The notes under the pieces are model-generated. The model saw only the letters and a program-made list of their open reading frames with translations. It had not been told where the DNA came from and did not search any database. Both the position numbers and the translations under genes were made by a program. Below are positions 41,829 to 51,296 of a DNA stretch of 64,000 nucleotides, piece after piece; the stretch's first letter is position 1; each line of letters starts with the position of its first letter. The stretch is from Enterococcus cecorum DSM 20682 = ATCC 43198 (GTDB taxonomy: Bacteria; Bacillota; Bacilli; Lactobacillales; Enterococcaceae). The DNA lies in NCBI RefSeq assembly GCF_000407565.1, contig NZ_ASWI01000004.1, forward strand, positions 638,001 to 702,000. The letters run 5' to 3'.

Positions 41829-43109
41829 ATGACTGCAACATTTGAAAAAACAGCCACTAACGAAGGTGTGCTAACGTTTTCAATTCCTCAAGAAGAAATT
41901 CAACAAGGATTAACAATCGCATTTAACAAAGTAAAAGGGAATCTAAATGTACCTGGATTCCGTAAAGGGAAAGTGACTCGTCAAGTATTTAACCGTATGT
42001 TTGGTGAAGAAGCGCTTTATGAAGATGCTTTAAATGCTGTTTTACCAAAAGCTTACGATGCTGCTGTGGCTGAAGCTGGTTTAGACGTTGTTGCGCAACC
42101 AAAAATCGATGTAAAAAGCATGGAAAAAGGTCAAGATTGGGTAATCACTGCTGAAGTAACAGTAAAACCTGAAGTAAAATTAGGTGAATACAAAAACTTA
42201 ACAGTTGCTAAACAAGAACGTGAAGTAACTGATGCTGACGTTGAAGAACGTTTAAATCAAAAACGTAATCAACAAGCTGAATTAGTAGTTGTTGAAGAAG
42301 CTGCTAAAGAAGGTGACACAGTAGTTATCGACTTTGAAGGATTCAAGGACGGTGTTGCTTTTGAAGGCGGAAAAGGTGAAAACTACTCACTTGAATTAGG
42401 TTCAGGTTCATTCATTCCTAGTTTTGAAGATCAATTAGTTGGTGCTAAAGCTGGTGATGATGTGGAAGTGAAAGTAACATTCCCTGAAGATTACCAAGCT
42501 GTAGATTTAGCTGGTCAAGAAGCTATCTTCAAAGTAAAAGTACACGAAGTTAAAGAAAAAGAATTACCAGAATTAGATGACGAATTTGCTAAAGATGTCG
42601 ACGATGAAGTTGAAACTTTAGACGAATTAAAAGCTAAAATCCGTGAAGAATTAACTGCAACTAAAGCAAGCCAAGCGCAAGAAGCTGTTCATGATGAAGC
42701 TTTACGTAAAGCTGTTGAAAATGCAGAAGTGGTTGAGTTACCACACGTTATGGTTCATGATGAAGTACATCGTGCAATGGATGAATTCTTAAACAATATG
42801 CAACGTCAAGGAATCTCTCCAGAAATGTACTATCAATTAACTAACTCTACTGAAGCTGACCTTCACAAACAATTCGAACAAGATGCTGAATTACGTGTGA
42901 AAACAAATCTTGTAATCGAAGCAATCGTGAAAGCTGAAAACTTAGAAGCTACAGAAGAAGAAATTGAAAAAGAAATTGCTGAATTAGCAGAAACTTACAA
43001 TATGCCTGTAGATCAAGTAAAACGTTTATTAACTACTGATATGCTTTCACACGATATTACTATGAAGAAAGCTATTGATTTAGTAACTTCTACAGCTGTT
43101 GAAGCTTAA
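41829..43109 (+). CDS. tig: trigger factor (ribosome-associated chaperone)
   Basis: Ribosome-bound chaperone and peptidyl-prolyl isomerase. About 426 residues, normal length. The N-terminal ribosome-binding domain carries the signature [20 protein letters not shown]; the FKBP-like domain (about 150-245) begins [21 protein letters not shown] and includes [19 protein letters not shown]; the rest is the helical C-terminal domain. I chose ATG 41829, preceded by GGAGGGAAA; an upstream ATG at 41781 has no site. Codon use looks highly optimised, as expected for an abundant protein. Confidence 0.97.
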   Translation: MTATFEKTATNEGVLTFSIPQEEIQQGLTIAFNKVKGNLNVPGFRKGKVTRQVFNRMFGEEALYEDALNAVLPKAYDAAVAEAGLDVVAQPKIDVKSMEKGQDWVITAEVTVKPEVKLGEYKNLTVAKQEREVTDADVEERLNQKRNQQAELVVVEEAAKEGDTVVIDFEGFKDGVAFEGGKGENYSLELGSGSFIPSFEDQLVGAKAGDDVEVKVTFPEDYQAVDLAGQEAIFKVKVHEVKEKELPELDDEFAKDVDDEVETLDELKAKIREELTATKASQAQEAVHDEALRKAVENAEVVELPHVMVHDEVHRAMDEFLNNMQRQGISPEMYYQLTNSTEADLHKQFEQDAELRVKTNLVIEAIVKAENLEATEEEIEKEIAELAETYNMPVDQVKRLLTTDMLSHDITMKKAIDLVTSTAVEA

Positions 43110-43123
43110 TCATAAGACTCGTT

Positions 43124-43167
43124 AGGCGGAAAATACGGTAAGAGGGTTTATCAGTATTTTTCCGCCT
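43124..43167 (+). terminator. hairpin after tig
   Basis: AGGCGGAAAATAC pairs with GTATTTTTCCGCCT with one bulged base. The T-tract after the stem is poor, so termination strength is uncertain. Confidence 0.6.
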
Positions 43168-43269
43168 TCTTCATGTAAATTTTAAGATTTATTTAAAACA
43201 GGTTTCTTTCATTCGCTTTTTTAAGTATATCAAGCATAATAGGATTATCTTTATTATTTGGGGGATCAA

Positions 43270-43773
43270 ATGGTACAATCAGTTATCGATACGTTAAAAC
43301 ATGTCTTAAGTCCGGAAATCATTATCTTTATTATCTCGCTTTTACCGATTTTAGAATTACGTGGGGGCTTAATTGCAGCCTCATTACTTGGTGTTCCTTG
43401 GTTAAAAGCAAGTATAATTTGTGTAATCGCTAATTTTATTCCTATTCCTTTTATCATTTTATTTATTGAAAAGATTTTAGATTATCTTTCAGTAAAAGGT
43501 CCGATTAAAAAGTTTGCCAAAGCGATTACTGAAAAAGGACGACGTAAAGGAAAAGAGTTAACCGAAAAATATCCAAATAGTGTGTTGTTAGGGATTTACT
43601 TATTTGTTGCGATTCCTCTGCCAGGTACAGGTGCATGGACAGGTGCATTAATTGCTGCACTTTTAGGTTTATCTCCTAAAAAATGTATACTACCTATTGG
43701 CCTAGGAATTATAACGGCTTGCTGTATTATGCTTAGTCTAACTTATCTATTGCCAGGAGTGTTTGGATTCTAA
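43270..43773 (+). CDS. small multidrug export-type membrane protein (COG2426 family)
   Basis: A 167-residue membrane protein with about four or five hydrophobic segments. It shows the family motifs LLPILELRGGLIAASLLGVPW near the N-terminus and FVAIPLPGTGAWTGALIAALLG in the C-terminal half, with a Lys/Arg-rich loop (FAKAITEKGRRKGKELTEKY) between. The family is named small multidrug export, but transport has little experimental support. ATG 43270 follows GGGGGATC. It stands alone between tig and clpX. Confidence 0.8.
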   Translation: MVQSVIDTLKHVLSPEIIIFIISLLPILELRGGLIAASLLGVPWLKASIICVIANFIPIPFIILFIEKILDYLSVKGPIKKFAKAITEKGRRKGKELTEKYPNSVLLGIYLFVAIPLPGTGAWTGALIAALLGLSPKKCILPIGLGIITACCIMLSLTYLLPGVFGF

Positions 43774-43785
43774 TTTAAATATCGA

Positions 43786-43868
43786 TAAATGGCTAAATGC
43801 TTTGAAATATAAGTACTCTTACTTTTTATTTCAAAGCATTTATGATAATATTTTTATATAGCCATTTA
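43786..43868. repeat. nested inverted repeats upstream of clpX
   Basis: AAATGCTTTGAAATA (43795-43809) pairs perfectly with TATTTCAAAGCATTT (43827-43841), with an inner AAGTA/TACTT pair. An outer pair TAAATGGCTA (43786-43795) and TAGCCATTTA (43859-43868) encloses it. The inner stem may act as a terminator for the upstream gene; the outer one has no obvious role. Confidence 0.7.
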
Positions 43869-43904
43869 ATGCTACATAGTTTTTTAAAGGGGTGTTGTTA
43901 ATCC

Positions 43905-45146
43905 ATGAGTGATAACCAACATAGTCACGATACGGTTCGGTGTTCTTTTTGTGGAAAATCACAAGATGAAGTACGCAAAATTGTAGCTGGACCAGGAGTA
44001 TATATATGTAACGAATGTGTCGAATTATGTAAAGAAATTATCGACGAAGATTTTTATGAAGAAGTAGTACGCGAATTTACAGATGTACCTAAACCAAAGG
44101 AAATCTTGGAAGTATTAAATGAGTATGTTGTGGGTCAAGATTTTGCCAAACGTGCTTTATCAGTTGCTGTATACAATCATTATAAACGAATCAATGCGAT
44201 GGAAAGCTATGATGATGAAGTGGAATTACAAAAGAGCAATATCTGTTTAATCGGCCCAACTGGATCAGGTAAGACTTTCTTAGCGCAAACTTTAGCACGT
44301 ACCATCGATGTGCCATTTGCTATTGCTGATGCGACAAGTCTAACAGAAGCTGGATATGTCGGTGAAGATGTTGAAAATATCCTGCTAAAATTATTACAAG
44401 CAGCAGATTTTAATGTTGAGCGTGCCCAACGTGGGATTATCTATATTGATGAAATTGATAAAATTGCCAGAAAGAGCGAAAATGTCTCAATTACCCGTGA
44501 TGTTTCTGGTGAAGGGGTACAACAGGCCTTGCTTAAAATTTTAGAAGGGACAGTTGCTTCTGTTCCTCCTCAAGGTGGTCGTAAACATCCTCATCAGGAA
44601 ATGATTCAAATTGATACGACAAATATTTTGTTCATCGTTGGTGGTGCTTTTGATGGCATTGAAACAATAGTCAAAAATCGAATGGGTGAAAAGACGATTG
44701 GATTTGGTACTTCAAACAAGAAATTCAATGAAAATGAAAGTATCATGCAACATATTATTCCAGAAGATTTGCTAAAATTCGGTTTGATTCCTGAATTTAT
44801 CGGACGTTTACCAGTCATGACAGCATTGGAAAAACTTACGGTGGATGATTTGGTTCGTATCTTAACTGAGCCAAAAAATGCCTTAGTGAAGCAATATCAA
44901 AAATTACTTGCACTAGATCATACAGAATTAGAATTCGAACACGAAGCGCTAGAAGCCATTGCCAAAAAAGCGATTGAACGTAATACTGGCGCACGTGGCT
45001 TACGTTCGATTATTGAAGGCATTATGCTTGATGTCATGTTTGAGATTCCTTCTGATGATACGATTGAAAAAGTGATTATCACCAAAGAAGCTGCTCTAGA
45101 AGAAGGAAAACCAAAGATCATTTATTCCAAACAAAAAGCTGGATAA
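43905..45146 (+). CDS. clpX: ClpXP protease ATP-binding subunit ClpX
   Basis: AAA+ unfoldase that feeds substrates to ClpP. The 413-residue protein has an N-terminal zinc-binding domain with C13, C16, C35 and C38 (CSFCGK...CNECVELC). The AAA+ core has Walker A GPTGSGKT, Walker [12 protein letters not shown], pore loop GYVGEDVEN and the sensor region [10 protein letters not shown], which contains the ClpP-contacting IGF-type loop nearby (TIGFGT). AAAGGGGTG precedes the ATG. The GTPase gene ysxC follows, a conserved pairing in Firmicutes. Confidence 0.97.
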   Translation: MSDNQHSHDTVRCSFCGKSQDEVRKIVAGPGVYICNECVELCKEIIDEDFYEEVVREFTDVPKPKEILEVLNEYVVGQDFAKRALSVAVYNHYKRINAMESYDDEVELQKSNICLIGPTGSGKTFLAQTLARTIDVPFAIADATSLTEAGYVGEDVENILLKLLQAADFNVERAQRGIIYIDEIDKIARKSENVSITRDVSGEGVQQALLKILEGTVASVPPQGGRKHPHQEMIQIDTTNILFIVGGAFDGIETIVKNRMGEKTIGFGTSNKKFNENESIMQHIIPEDLLKFGLIPEFIGRLPVMTALEKLTVDDLVRILTEPKNALVKQYQKLLALDHTELEFEHEALEAIAKKAIERNTGARGLRSIIEGIMLDVMFEIPSDDTIEKVIITKEAALEEGKPKIIYSKQKAG

Positions 45147-45157
45147 ATGTGCAATAT

Positions 45158-45189
45158 GAGGTTGGCAAGACTGTCAGCCTCTATTTTTT
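45158..45189 (+). terminator. hairpin with T-run after clpX
   Basis: GAGGTTG pairs with CAGCCTC (one G-T pair) with a short loop, then six T residues. It may attenuate rather than stop transcription into ysxC. Confidence 0.6.
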
Positions 45190-45218
45190 AGAGATGTAAT
45201 TTAGAAAGGGATGAAGTG

Positions 45219-45812
45219 ATGAAAGTTCATTCAGCTGAAATTGTTATTAGTGCAGTGGCGCCCAAACAATATCCGGATACCAACCTACCAGAAATCGCTT
45301 TGGCAGGACGTTCCAATGTGGGAAAGAGTTCATTTATTAATACGCTAATTGACCGCAAAAACTTAGCAAGAACGTCCTCTAAACCAGGGAAAACCCAGAC
45401 ACTTAATTTTTATTTGATTGAAAATTGCTTGCATTTTGTCGATGTACCAGGCTATGGGTATGCAAAAGTTTCAAAAACTGAACGTGCAAAATGGGGAAAA
45501 ATGATCGAAACCTACTTAACACAACGAGAACAGTTAAGAGCGGTGGTATCATTAATCGATATGCGTCATGAACCGACACAAGATGATATTCAAATGTATC
45601 AATTTTTGAAGTATTATGAAATTCCAGTTATCGTGGTTGCGACAAAGGCCGATAAAATTCCTCGTGGTAAATGGAATAAACACGAAAGCATGATTAAAAA
45701 AGCACTGGAATTTGAAAAAGAGGATACCTTTATTGTTTTCTCATCAGTGACGAAACAAGGAAAAGAAGAAGCTTGGCAGGCTATCGAAGCATTAAGCGGT
45801 TTAAGTGAATAA
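45219..45812 (+). CDS. ysxC: ribosome biogenesis GTPase YsxC/EngB
   Basis: Essential GTPase of large ribosomal subunit assembly in related species. The 197-residue protein has G1 [12 protein letters not shown]3 DVPGYGYAK and G4 ATKADKI, with the short family length. I chose ATG 45219, 8 bases after GAAAGGG; GTG 45216 lies directly before it. It follows clpX, from which it is separated by a modest hairpin. Confidence 0.95.
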   Translation: MKVHSAEIVISAVAPKQYPDTNLPEIALAGRSNVGKSSFINTLIDRKNLARTSSKPGKTQTLNFYLIENCLHFVDVPGYGYAKVSKTERAKWGKMIETYLTQREQLRAVVSLIDMRHEPTQDDIQMYQFLKYYEIPVIVVATKADKIPRGKWNKHESMIKKALEFEKEDTFIVFSSVTKQGKEEAWQAIEALSGLSE

Positions 45813-45818
45813 GTATCT

Positions 45819-45848
45819 AAGAGTGTGGATCTATCCATGCTCTTTTTT
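45819..45848 (+). terminator. terminator after ysxC
   Basis: AAGAGTGTGGA pairs with TCCATGCTCTT (one G-T pair) with a four-base loop, followed by a T-run. Confidence 0.8.
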
Positions 45849-45943
45849 ATTCGTCTCGATTTTCTTTCCCAATCACGCTTTTCGTTGCATTTTAAACGGT
45901 TTATGGTTTAATTTATTCAACGAAAGAATAAGGGGTAGATCGT

Positions 45944-46123
45944 ATGGACAAACAAACAGAGTTACATAGAATACAACAAGAATTTACAGATTTAGCGGAT
46001 TTACTTGCGGCTATTGGGGATGAAATACGTCAAGAGCTGATTTAAGCAATGTTTGAATTTCCTTGTGAGCAAGAAGTTGGTGCAATTACCGAAAAAACAC
46101 ATTTAAGTCGCCTACCGTATCAA
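45944..46123 (+). pseudogene. ArsR-family regulator remnant
   Basis: ATG 45944 (after AAGGGG) opens MDKQTELHRIQQEFTDLADL and AAIGDEIRQELI, then an in-frame TAA (46043-46045). The same frame continues AMFEFPCEQEVGAITEKTHLSR, the typical ArsR N-terminal half and first HTH helix. After the Arg codon at 46109-46111 one C appears lost: shifting the frame gives PTVS, the start of the recognition helix, and similarity then ends. The gene thus carries a nonsense codon, a frameshift and a 3' deletion. ArsR proteins are metal- or signal-responsive repressors; what this one controlled is unknown. Confidence 0.75.
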
Positions 46124-46130
46124 ATATTTA

Positions 46131-46167
46131 AAACGAGGAAGCCAATCCAATTTAGGCTTCCTCGTTT
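46131..46167. terminator. 13-bp hairpin, probable terminator of the minus-strand small gene
   Basis: AAACGAGGAAGCC pairs perfectly with GGCTTCCTCGTTT. On the minus strand the stem ends in TTTT. Confidence 0.75.
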
Positions 46168-46170
46168 CGT

Positions 46171-46329
46171 TTATTTGTCTGCTTTTTCTTTTTTCTCAGT
46201 TTTAGGTTTAGGATTTAAAAAGCGTTCGATATCGACTTCTTCTTTCTTTTCTTTAAAATCATTTGGAAAAACAATAAATTCTTCTAACTTCTTTTCTAAA
46301 AAATCATCTTTTTGAAATTTTAAGCCCAT
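46171..46329 (-). CDS. hypothetical 52-residue charged protein
   Basis: A short gene with a strong ribosome binding site (GAGGTGAGG, 6 bases before ATG 46329). The product begins MGLKFQKDDFLEKKLEEF, continues IVFPNDFKEKKEEVDIERF and ends in a Lys/Glu/Pro-rich tail. It has no Cys and no membrane segment. I do not assign a function; small proteins of this type with a LKF-K-DD-L start occur in Lactobacillales, as far as I recall. A terminator follows and the CorA-like gene lies upstream on the same strand. Confidence 0.7.
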   Translation of the reverse strand: MGLKFQKDDFLEKKLEEFIVFPNDFKEKKEEVDIERFLNPKPKTEKKEKADK

Positions 46330-46383
46330 TTTCCTCACCTCGACTCATTTCCTTTATTGTATCAAACCTTTTTGCAAAGTGCA

Positions 46384-47292
46384 TCATTTTTTCCATAAAA
46401 TAATACGTAAAATCAAGGCATAAATTAGACAAAGAACAAGACAGATGCCGATAATCACTAACCAAGCATACGGTGAATTCTTAATCGGTAAAGTCACATT
46501 CATTCCAAAAAATCCAGTAACGGTAGCACTAATCGCTAAAAAGATGGAGAGCACAGTTAAAACGGACATATGATCATTTAAATTATTATTCAAAATATTA
46601 TCATACGTACTATATAATTGTTGGATGATTTCGGAATTTAATTGTGTCATACTGGATAGCTGTTTGGCCTCGATTAAGGAATCAACATATTGTTCGCGTT
46701 CAATCTTATCAAATTGTTTATAGATGATTTGTCCTTTGATTTGCTCTAGTAAAATCGTATTTTGATTCGTTGCGGCGACAAGATAAATCATACCAGTCGC
46801 AATATCAGAAAGTGTTAATAAATCAGATTTGGTAATCTTTTCGCGTAATTTACGACTGACCTCTTCTTGTTTTTTATCTAAAGCTTCAATATATGGAAAG
46901 TATGATTCAGAAATTAAAAATAATCCGACAAATAAAAATTTTACCACGCTTATTTGATTATTATAGGCTAAATATTTTTTCATCAAATCAATAATATACG
47001 CATTATCATCATTATAAATGGTAAATAATTGCTGTTTCTTCGCGATAAATGTAATAGGAATAGTTTCATAGTGATTTTCTTCTTTGGTGCGTTTCAAAAC
47101 ATTATAAATAATCGTGAAAGTATCTGTATCCGTTTGATATTCGGTATGTGCACGTTCATAGCGGTCAAGAGCATAGGTGATTGTTTCCTCATCTAAGCCT
47201 AGCGTTTGATAATCGGTAGTATCATTGGTTAAAAAATCAGCGTGCAAGATAATCCAATGATAGTTTTTTCCAAATTCTATTGTTTCAATCAT
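46384..47292 (-). CDS. CorA-family divalent cation transporter
   Basis: A 302-residue protein with the CorA architecture: a large cytoplasmic N-terminal domain (about 1-240) and two C-terminal membrane helices, the first ending with the GMN signature (GFFGMNVTLPI), the second VIIGICLVLCLIYALILRI. CorA proteins move Mg2+ or other divalent cations; the ion is not certain. I chose ATG 47292 (after GAGGTGACAATC) rather than the GTG at 47301 that overlaps the binding site. Confidence 0.88.
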   Translation of the reverse strand: MIETIEFGKNYHWIILHADFLTNDTTDYQTLGLDEETITYALDRYERAHTEYQTDTDTFTIIYNVLKRTKEENHYETIPITFIAKKQQLFTIYNDDNAYIIDLMKKYLAYNNQISVVKFLFVGLFLISESYFPYIEALDKKQEEVSRKLREKITKSDLLTLSDIATGMIYLVAATNQNTILLEQIKGQIIYKQFDKIEREQYVDSLIEAKQLSSMTQLNSEIIQQLYSTYDNILNNNLNDHMSVLTVLSIFLAISATVTGFFGMNVTLPIKNSPYAWLVIIGICLVLCLIYALILRIILWKK

Positions 47293-47430
47293 GATTGTCA
47301 CCTCGCGTTTAAAAAATTCCTACATTAATTTAGCACGAGAAAGCTACTTTGACAACTAATCATAAAAATTTTTATTATTTATTTGACGGAAATCGAAGTA
47401 AAAATGCTTGATTTTGAAAGAAGTCTATCT

Positions 47431-47444
47431 TAAAACCGCTTCCA
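47431..47444 (+). promoter_or_regulatory. candidate cre site (CcpA) upstream of fruRKA
   Basis: TAAAACCGCTTCCA matches the catabolite-responsive consensus TGNAANCGNWNNCA at all fixed positions but one. It lies about 37 bases upstream of the -35 box. Confidence 0.5.
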
Positions 47445-47480
47445 ATATGATTATTTTTGGAGTTTTTTGCTCGTTTATGA

Positions 47481-47509
47481 TTGATTTATTGATATGAGTA
47501 TGATACTAT
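47481..47509 (+). promoter_or_regulatory. probable promoter of fruRKA
   Basis: TTGATT at 47481-47486 and TACTAT at 47504-47509 with a 17-base spacer. Confidence 0.45.
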
Positions 47510-47532
47510 ACATTCGTGGGAGGTGAGTGTAA

Positions 47533-48288
47533 ATGCTTACAGATGAACGCCAACAAAGGATTCTATCCACTTTGGAAGAAAATGACATCATCACTATTGC
47601 TGAATTAATTGAACCTTTAGAAGCCTCTGAGTCAACAATTCGTCGTGATTTACAACATTTGGAGAATCAAGGACTATTAATTCGGGTACATGGTGGGGCT
47701 AAGAAGAAGCAACAATTAAACTTCGAAGCCAACATGATGGAAAAAGAAGCAAAGTTCCATGATGAGAAGTTAGCGATTGGACGTTATGCTGCGAATTTGA
47801 TCAAACCAAAAGATGTCATTTACTTGGATGCTGGCACTTCTACAATGGCGATGATCCCATTTATTGAGCCAGATTTAGGGATTAAAGTCGTTGCGAATTC
47901 AGTTAAGCATGCAGCCTTGTTAGTTGAAAAAAATATCGAAACAGTTATTTTAGGTGGCACGATAAAATTATCAACCAATGCCATCACAGGTTTCTCTACA
48001 GCAACTCAGTTACAGCAATTTCGTTTTAATAAAGCTTTCATGGGGATGAATGGGGCGCATCTAGAAAATGGCTTTACGACACCCGATCCAGAAGAAGCGA
48101 TAATTAAGAAACTTGCAATTGCGCAAAGTCAGATGTCTTTTGTTTTACTTGATGGTTCAAAATTTCAGCAAACAGCTTTTACGCATGTTGCAGATTTAAC
48201 GCAAGCAGAAATTATTACAAGTAAAGCACCAAAAGAAATCATCAAAAAAATGCAATTGCAAACAAGAATTACGGAGGTTTCATCATGA
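47533..48288 (+). CDS. fruR: DeoR-family regulator of the fructose operon
   Basis: A 251-residue DeoR-type repressor: N-terminal helix-turn-helix (RQQRILSTLEENDIITIAELIE, SESTIRRDLQHLENQGLLIRVHGGA) and a C-terminal sugar-phosphate sensing domain (DVIYLDAGTSTMAMIPF, MGMNGAHLENGFTTPDPEEA). It most likely responds to fructose-1-phosphate and controls its own operon. The ATG follows GGGAGGTGAG and the end overlaps fruK by 4 bases (ATGA). Confidence 0.92.
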   Translation: MLTDERQQRILSTLEENDIITIAELIEPLEASESTIRRDLQHLENQGLLIRVHGGAKKKQQLNFEANMMEKEAKFHDEKLAIGRYAANLIKPKDVIYLDAGTSTMAMIPFIEPDLGIKVVANSVKHAALLVEKNIETVILGGTIKLSTNAITGFSTATQLQQFRFNKAFMGMNGAHLENGFTTPDPEEAIIKKLAIAQSQMSFVLLDGSKFQQTAFTHVADLTQAEIITSKAPKEIIKKMQLQTRITEVSS

Positions 48289-49196
48289 TTTACACAATGA
48301 CTTTAAATCCATCCATTGACTATATTGTACGAGTTGATTCACTTGAAATTGGTAGTGTGAACCGTATGACAAGTGATGATAAATTTCCCGGTGGTAAAGG
48401 GATTAATGTTTCGCGTATTTTAAAGCGTATTGATGCACAAAGTACAGCATTAGGTTTCTTAGGTGGATTTACTGGTAAATTTATCGAGGATTGCTTGAAT
48501 GAAGAAGAGATTTCGACAAATTTCACAACTATTCAATCAGACACTCGAATCAACATTAAATTGAAGGCAGGTGAAGAAACTGAAATTAATGGTCAAGGTC
48601 CTGTTTTAACTGATGAAGAAATTAGCGAGTTAAAAGCCTCTTTATCTAAGGTGGGCAAAGGGGATATTGTTGTTTTAGCTGGTAGTTTACCTGCAGGATT
48701 ATCACAAGGATTTTATCAAGAACTTATTGAAATTATTAAAGATAAAGAAGCTGATTTCGTCATTGATACGACAGGTGCAGACCTTTTAGCCGCACTTCCT
48801 AAAAAACCATTATTAGTGAAGCCAAACAATCATGAATTAGCTGAATTATACAATACAACATTCAGCGGATTGGATGACATCATTACTTATGGTAAGAAAA
48901 TGTTAGCTGATGGTGCCCAAAACGTAATTATTTCAATGGCTGGCGATGGTGCTTTATTATTTACCCAACAAGGCGTCTATCAAACCAATGTCTTAAAACG
49001 TGAATTGAAAAACTCTGTAGGTGCAGGAGATTCAATGATTGCAGGTTTTATTGGCGAATATTCTAAAACGCAAGATCCCGTTGAAAGTTTCAAATGGGGC
49101 GTTGCATGCGGAAGTGCTACGGCTTTTTCAGATGATTTAGCAACCGGTGAATTTATTCAAGAATTATTGCCAGAAGTAAATATTACAAAACTATAA
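48285..49196 (+). CDS. fruK: 1-phosphofructokinase
   Basis: PfkB-family kinase, 303 residues, that phosphorylates fructose-1-phosphate to fructose-1,6-bisphosphate. It has MTLNPSIDYIVRVDSLEIG, the PfkB first signature FPGGKGINVSRIL, LAGSLPAGLSQGFY and the catalytic NSVGAGDSMIAGFIGE with the active-site Asp. It could in principle be tagatose-6-phosphate kinase, but its place between fruR and the fructose PTS gene settles the role. Confidence 0.95.
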   Translation: MIYTMTLNPSIDYIVRVDSLEIGSVNRMTSDDKFPGGKGINVSRILKRIDAQSTALGFLGGFTGKFIEDCLNEEEISTNFTTIQSDTRINIKLKAGEETEINGQGPVLTDEEISELKASLSKVGKGDIVVLAGSLPAGLSQGFYQELIEIIKDKEADFVIDTTGADLLAALPKKPLLVKPNNHELAELYNTTFSGLDDIITYGKKMLADGAQNVIISMAGDGALLFTQQGVYQTNVLKRELKNSVGAGDSMIAGFIGEYSKTQDPVESFKWGVACGSATAFSDDLATGEFIQELLPEVNITKL

Positions 49197-49221
49197 TCTA
49201 TAAAAATCTAGGAGGATTAAA

Positions 49222-51168
49222 ATGAAAATTACGGATTTATTGATTAAAGACGCAATGATCATGGATTTAAAAGCAACTACGAAACAGGCTGCGATTGATG
49301 AAATGGTCGAAAAATTATACCAAGTTGGCCGTATCTCTGATGTTAAAACTTTTAAAGATGGTATCTTAGCTCGTGAAGCCCAAACATCTACGGGTCTAGG
49401 TGATGGAATTGCAATGCCTCATGCCAAAAATGCAGCGGTTAAGGAAGCAACGGTATTGTTTGCTAAAAGCCAAGCAGGTGTGGATTATGAAGCATTAGAT
49501 GGTCAACCAACTTATCTATTCTTTATGATTGCGGCACCAGATGGAGCAAATGATACTCACTTACAAGCGTTAGCCGCACTTTCACGTAAGTTAGTCGATG
49601 CTGATTTTGTTGCAAGCTTAAAACAAGCCTCTACACCTGATGAAGTACGTGCTTTATTTGCTGAAGAATCAGAAGAAAAACATGAAGAAAAAGTAAGCGA
49701 AGATCGTCCATTTATCGTCGCGGTAACAGCTTGTCCTACAGGTATCGCTCATACATACATGGCAGAAGATAAATTAAAACAAACTGCTGAAAAAATGGGT
49801 GTTGATATCAAAGTTGAAACAAATGGTGCTTCAGGGGTTGCAAACCGTTTGACTGCTGATGAGATTGCTCGTGCGAAAGGGGTAATTATTGCAGCTGATA
49901 AATCAGTAGAAATGCCTCGTTTTGCTGGTAAACGTGTTTTAAGCCGTCCAGTAGCTGATGGAATCAAAAAATCAGAAGAATTAATTCAAATTATTTTAGA
50001 TGAAAAAGCTGAAGTTTATCAATCAAACGGTGAAGGTGCCGTTGAAACTGCAAGTGATTCAAAACAAGGCTTAGGTGCTGCGTTTTATAAACACTTAATG
50101 GCCGGTGTATCACAAATGCTTCCGTTCGTTATCGGTGGCGGTATCATGATTGCGATTGCCTTCTTACTTGATAACATCATGGGTGTGCCAAAAGATCAAT
50201 TAAGTAATTTAGGTACTTATCATGAAATTTCCTCTCTATTTAAAAATATTGGGGGCGTGGCATTTGGTTTCATGCTACCAATCTTAGCTGGATATATCGC
50301 ATTTTCTATTGCTGAAAAACCAGGTTTAGTCGCAGGTTTCGTTGCTGGTTCAATCGCTTCAAGTGGTTTAGCTTGGGGTAAAGTACCATTTGCTGCTGGT
50401 GGTGAAAAAACTTTAGCTCTAGCAGGTGTGCCTTCTGGATTCTTAGGTGCATTAGTCGGTGGTTTCTTAGCTGGTGGTGTAATCTTAGTCTTGAGAAAAC
50501 TATTAGCAGGTCTACCTCGTTCACTTGATGGTATCAAATCAATTCTTTTATATCCATTATTTGGTGTATGTATCACTGGATTCTTGATGCTATTCGTAAA
50601 CATTCCAATGGCTGCTATCAACACAGGCTTAAATAACTTCCTTGAAGGTTTATCTGGTAGTTCAGCTGTCTTGATGGGACTTGTCTTAGGTGGTATGATG
50701 GCTATCGATATGGGTGGTCCTTTCAACAAAGCGGCTTATGTCTTTGGTACTGGTACCTTAGCTGCTTCTGTGGCTACAGGTGGTTCAGTAATTATGGCGG
50801 CTGTTATGGCTGGTGGTATGGTTCCTCCAATTGCCGTATTTATCGCAACATTATTATTTAAAGACAAATTTACAAAACAAGAACGAGAAGCTGGTTTATC
50901 AAATATCGTTATGGGTCTTTCATTCATTACAGAAGGTGCTATTCCATTTGCGGCTGCTGACCCAATTCGCGCGATTCCAAGTTTCATGGCAGGTTCTGCA
51001 GTTGCGGGTGCTTTAGTTGGTTTAACTGGTATTAAATTAATGGCCCCACACGGTGGTATCTTCGTAATCTTGTTAGTATCTAAACCATTATTATACTTAG
51101 CCTTTATCTTAATCGGTGCAATCGTTTCAGGTTTACTATTCGGTGCATTGAAAAAGAAAGTCGACTAA
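49222..51168 (+). CDS. fruA: fructose-specific PTS enzyme IIABC
   Basis: Imports fructose and phosphorylates it to fructose-1-phosphate. One 648-residue chain carries all three modules: IIA (1-145) with the phosphorylated H67 in DGIAMPHAKN; IIB (about 163-262) with C171 in VTACPTGIAHTYMAEDKL; and IIC (about 290-645) with eight or more hydrophobic segments and the GGPFNKAAYVFG motif. TAGGAGG precedes the ATG. Third gene of fruRKA, ended by a clear terminator. Confidence 0.96.
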   Translation: MKITDLLIKDAMIMDLKATTKQAAIDEMVEKLYQVGRISDVKTFKDGILAREAQTSTGLGDGIAMPHAKNAAVKEATVLFAKSQAGVDYEALDGQPTYLFFMIAAPDGANDTHLQALAALSRKLVDADFVASLKQASTPDEVRALFAEESEEKHEEKVSEDRPFIVAVTACPTGIAHTYMAEDKLKQTAEKMGVDIKVETNGASGVANRLTADEIARAKGVIIAADKSVEMPRFAGKRVLSRPVADGIKKSEELIQIILDEKAEVYQSNGEGAVETASDSKQGLGAAFYKHLMAGVSQMLPFVIGGGIMIAIAFLLDNIMGVPKDQLSNLGTYHEISSLFKNIGGVAFGFMLPILAGYIAFSIAEKPGLVAGFVAGSIASSGLAWGKVPFAAGGEKTLALAGVPSGFLGALVGGFLAGGVILVLRKLLAGLPRSLDGIKSILLYPLFGVCITGFLMLFVNIPMAAINTGLNNFLEGLSGSSAVLMGLVLGGMMAIDMGGPFNKAAYVFGTGTLAASVATGGSVIMAAVMAGGMVPPIAVFIATLLFKDKFTKQEREAGLSNIVMGLSFITEGAIPFAAADPIRAIPSFMAGSAVAGALVGLTGIKLMAPHGGIFVILLVSKPLLYLAFILIGAIVSGLLFGALKKKVD

Positions 51169-51205
51169 TTTACGTTTAGCCAAAAAATAATATATATTTC
51201 ACCTT

Positions 51206-51238
51206 ATGCCTAGCCTTTCCCTGCGCTAGGCATTTTTT
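51206..51238 (+). terminator. terminator of fruRKA
   Basis: ATGCCTAGC pairs with GCTAGGCAT around a 10-base loop, followed by six T residues. Confidence 0.9.
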
Positions 51239-51296
51239 ATTGACTGGTTTAGGTTTAGATGATAATTTAAAGATAACAAAAATTAGGAGATGGAAA

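Noticed and set aside
46049-46315. An 88-residue plus-strand protein starting at 46049
   Set aside because: Its first part is the ArsR remnant and the rest is the reverse complement of the 52-residue gene and its terminator.
50220-50987. Long minus-strand open frames opposite the fruA IIC domain
   Set aside because: Shadows of strongly biased codon use in fruA; Pro/Ala/Lys-rich translations without ribosome binding sites.
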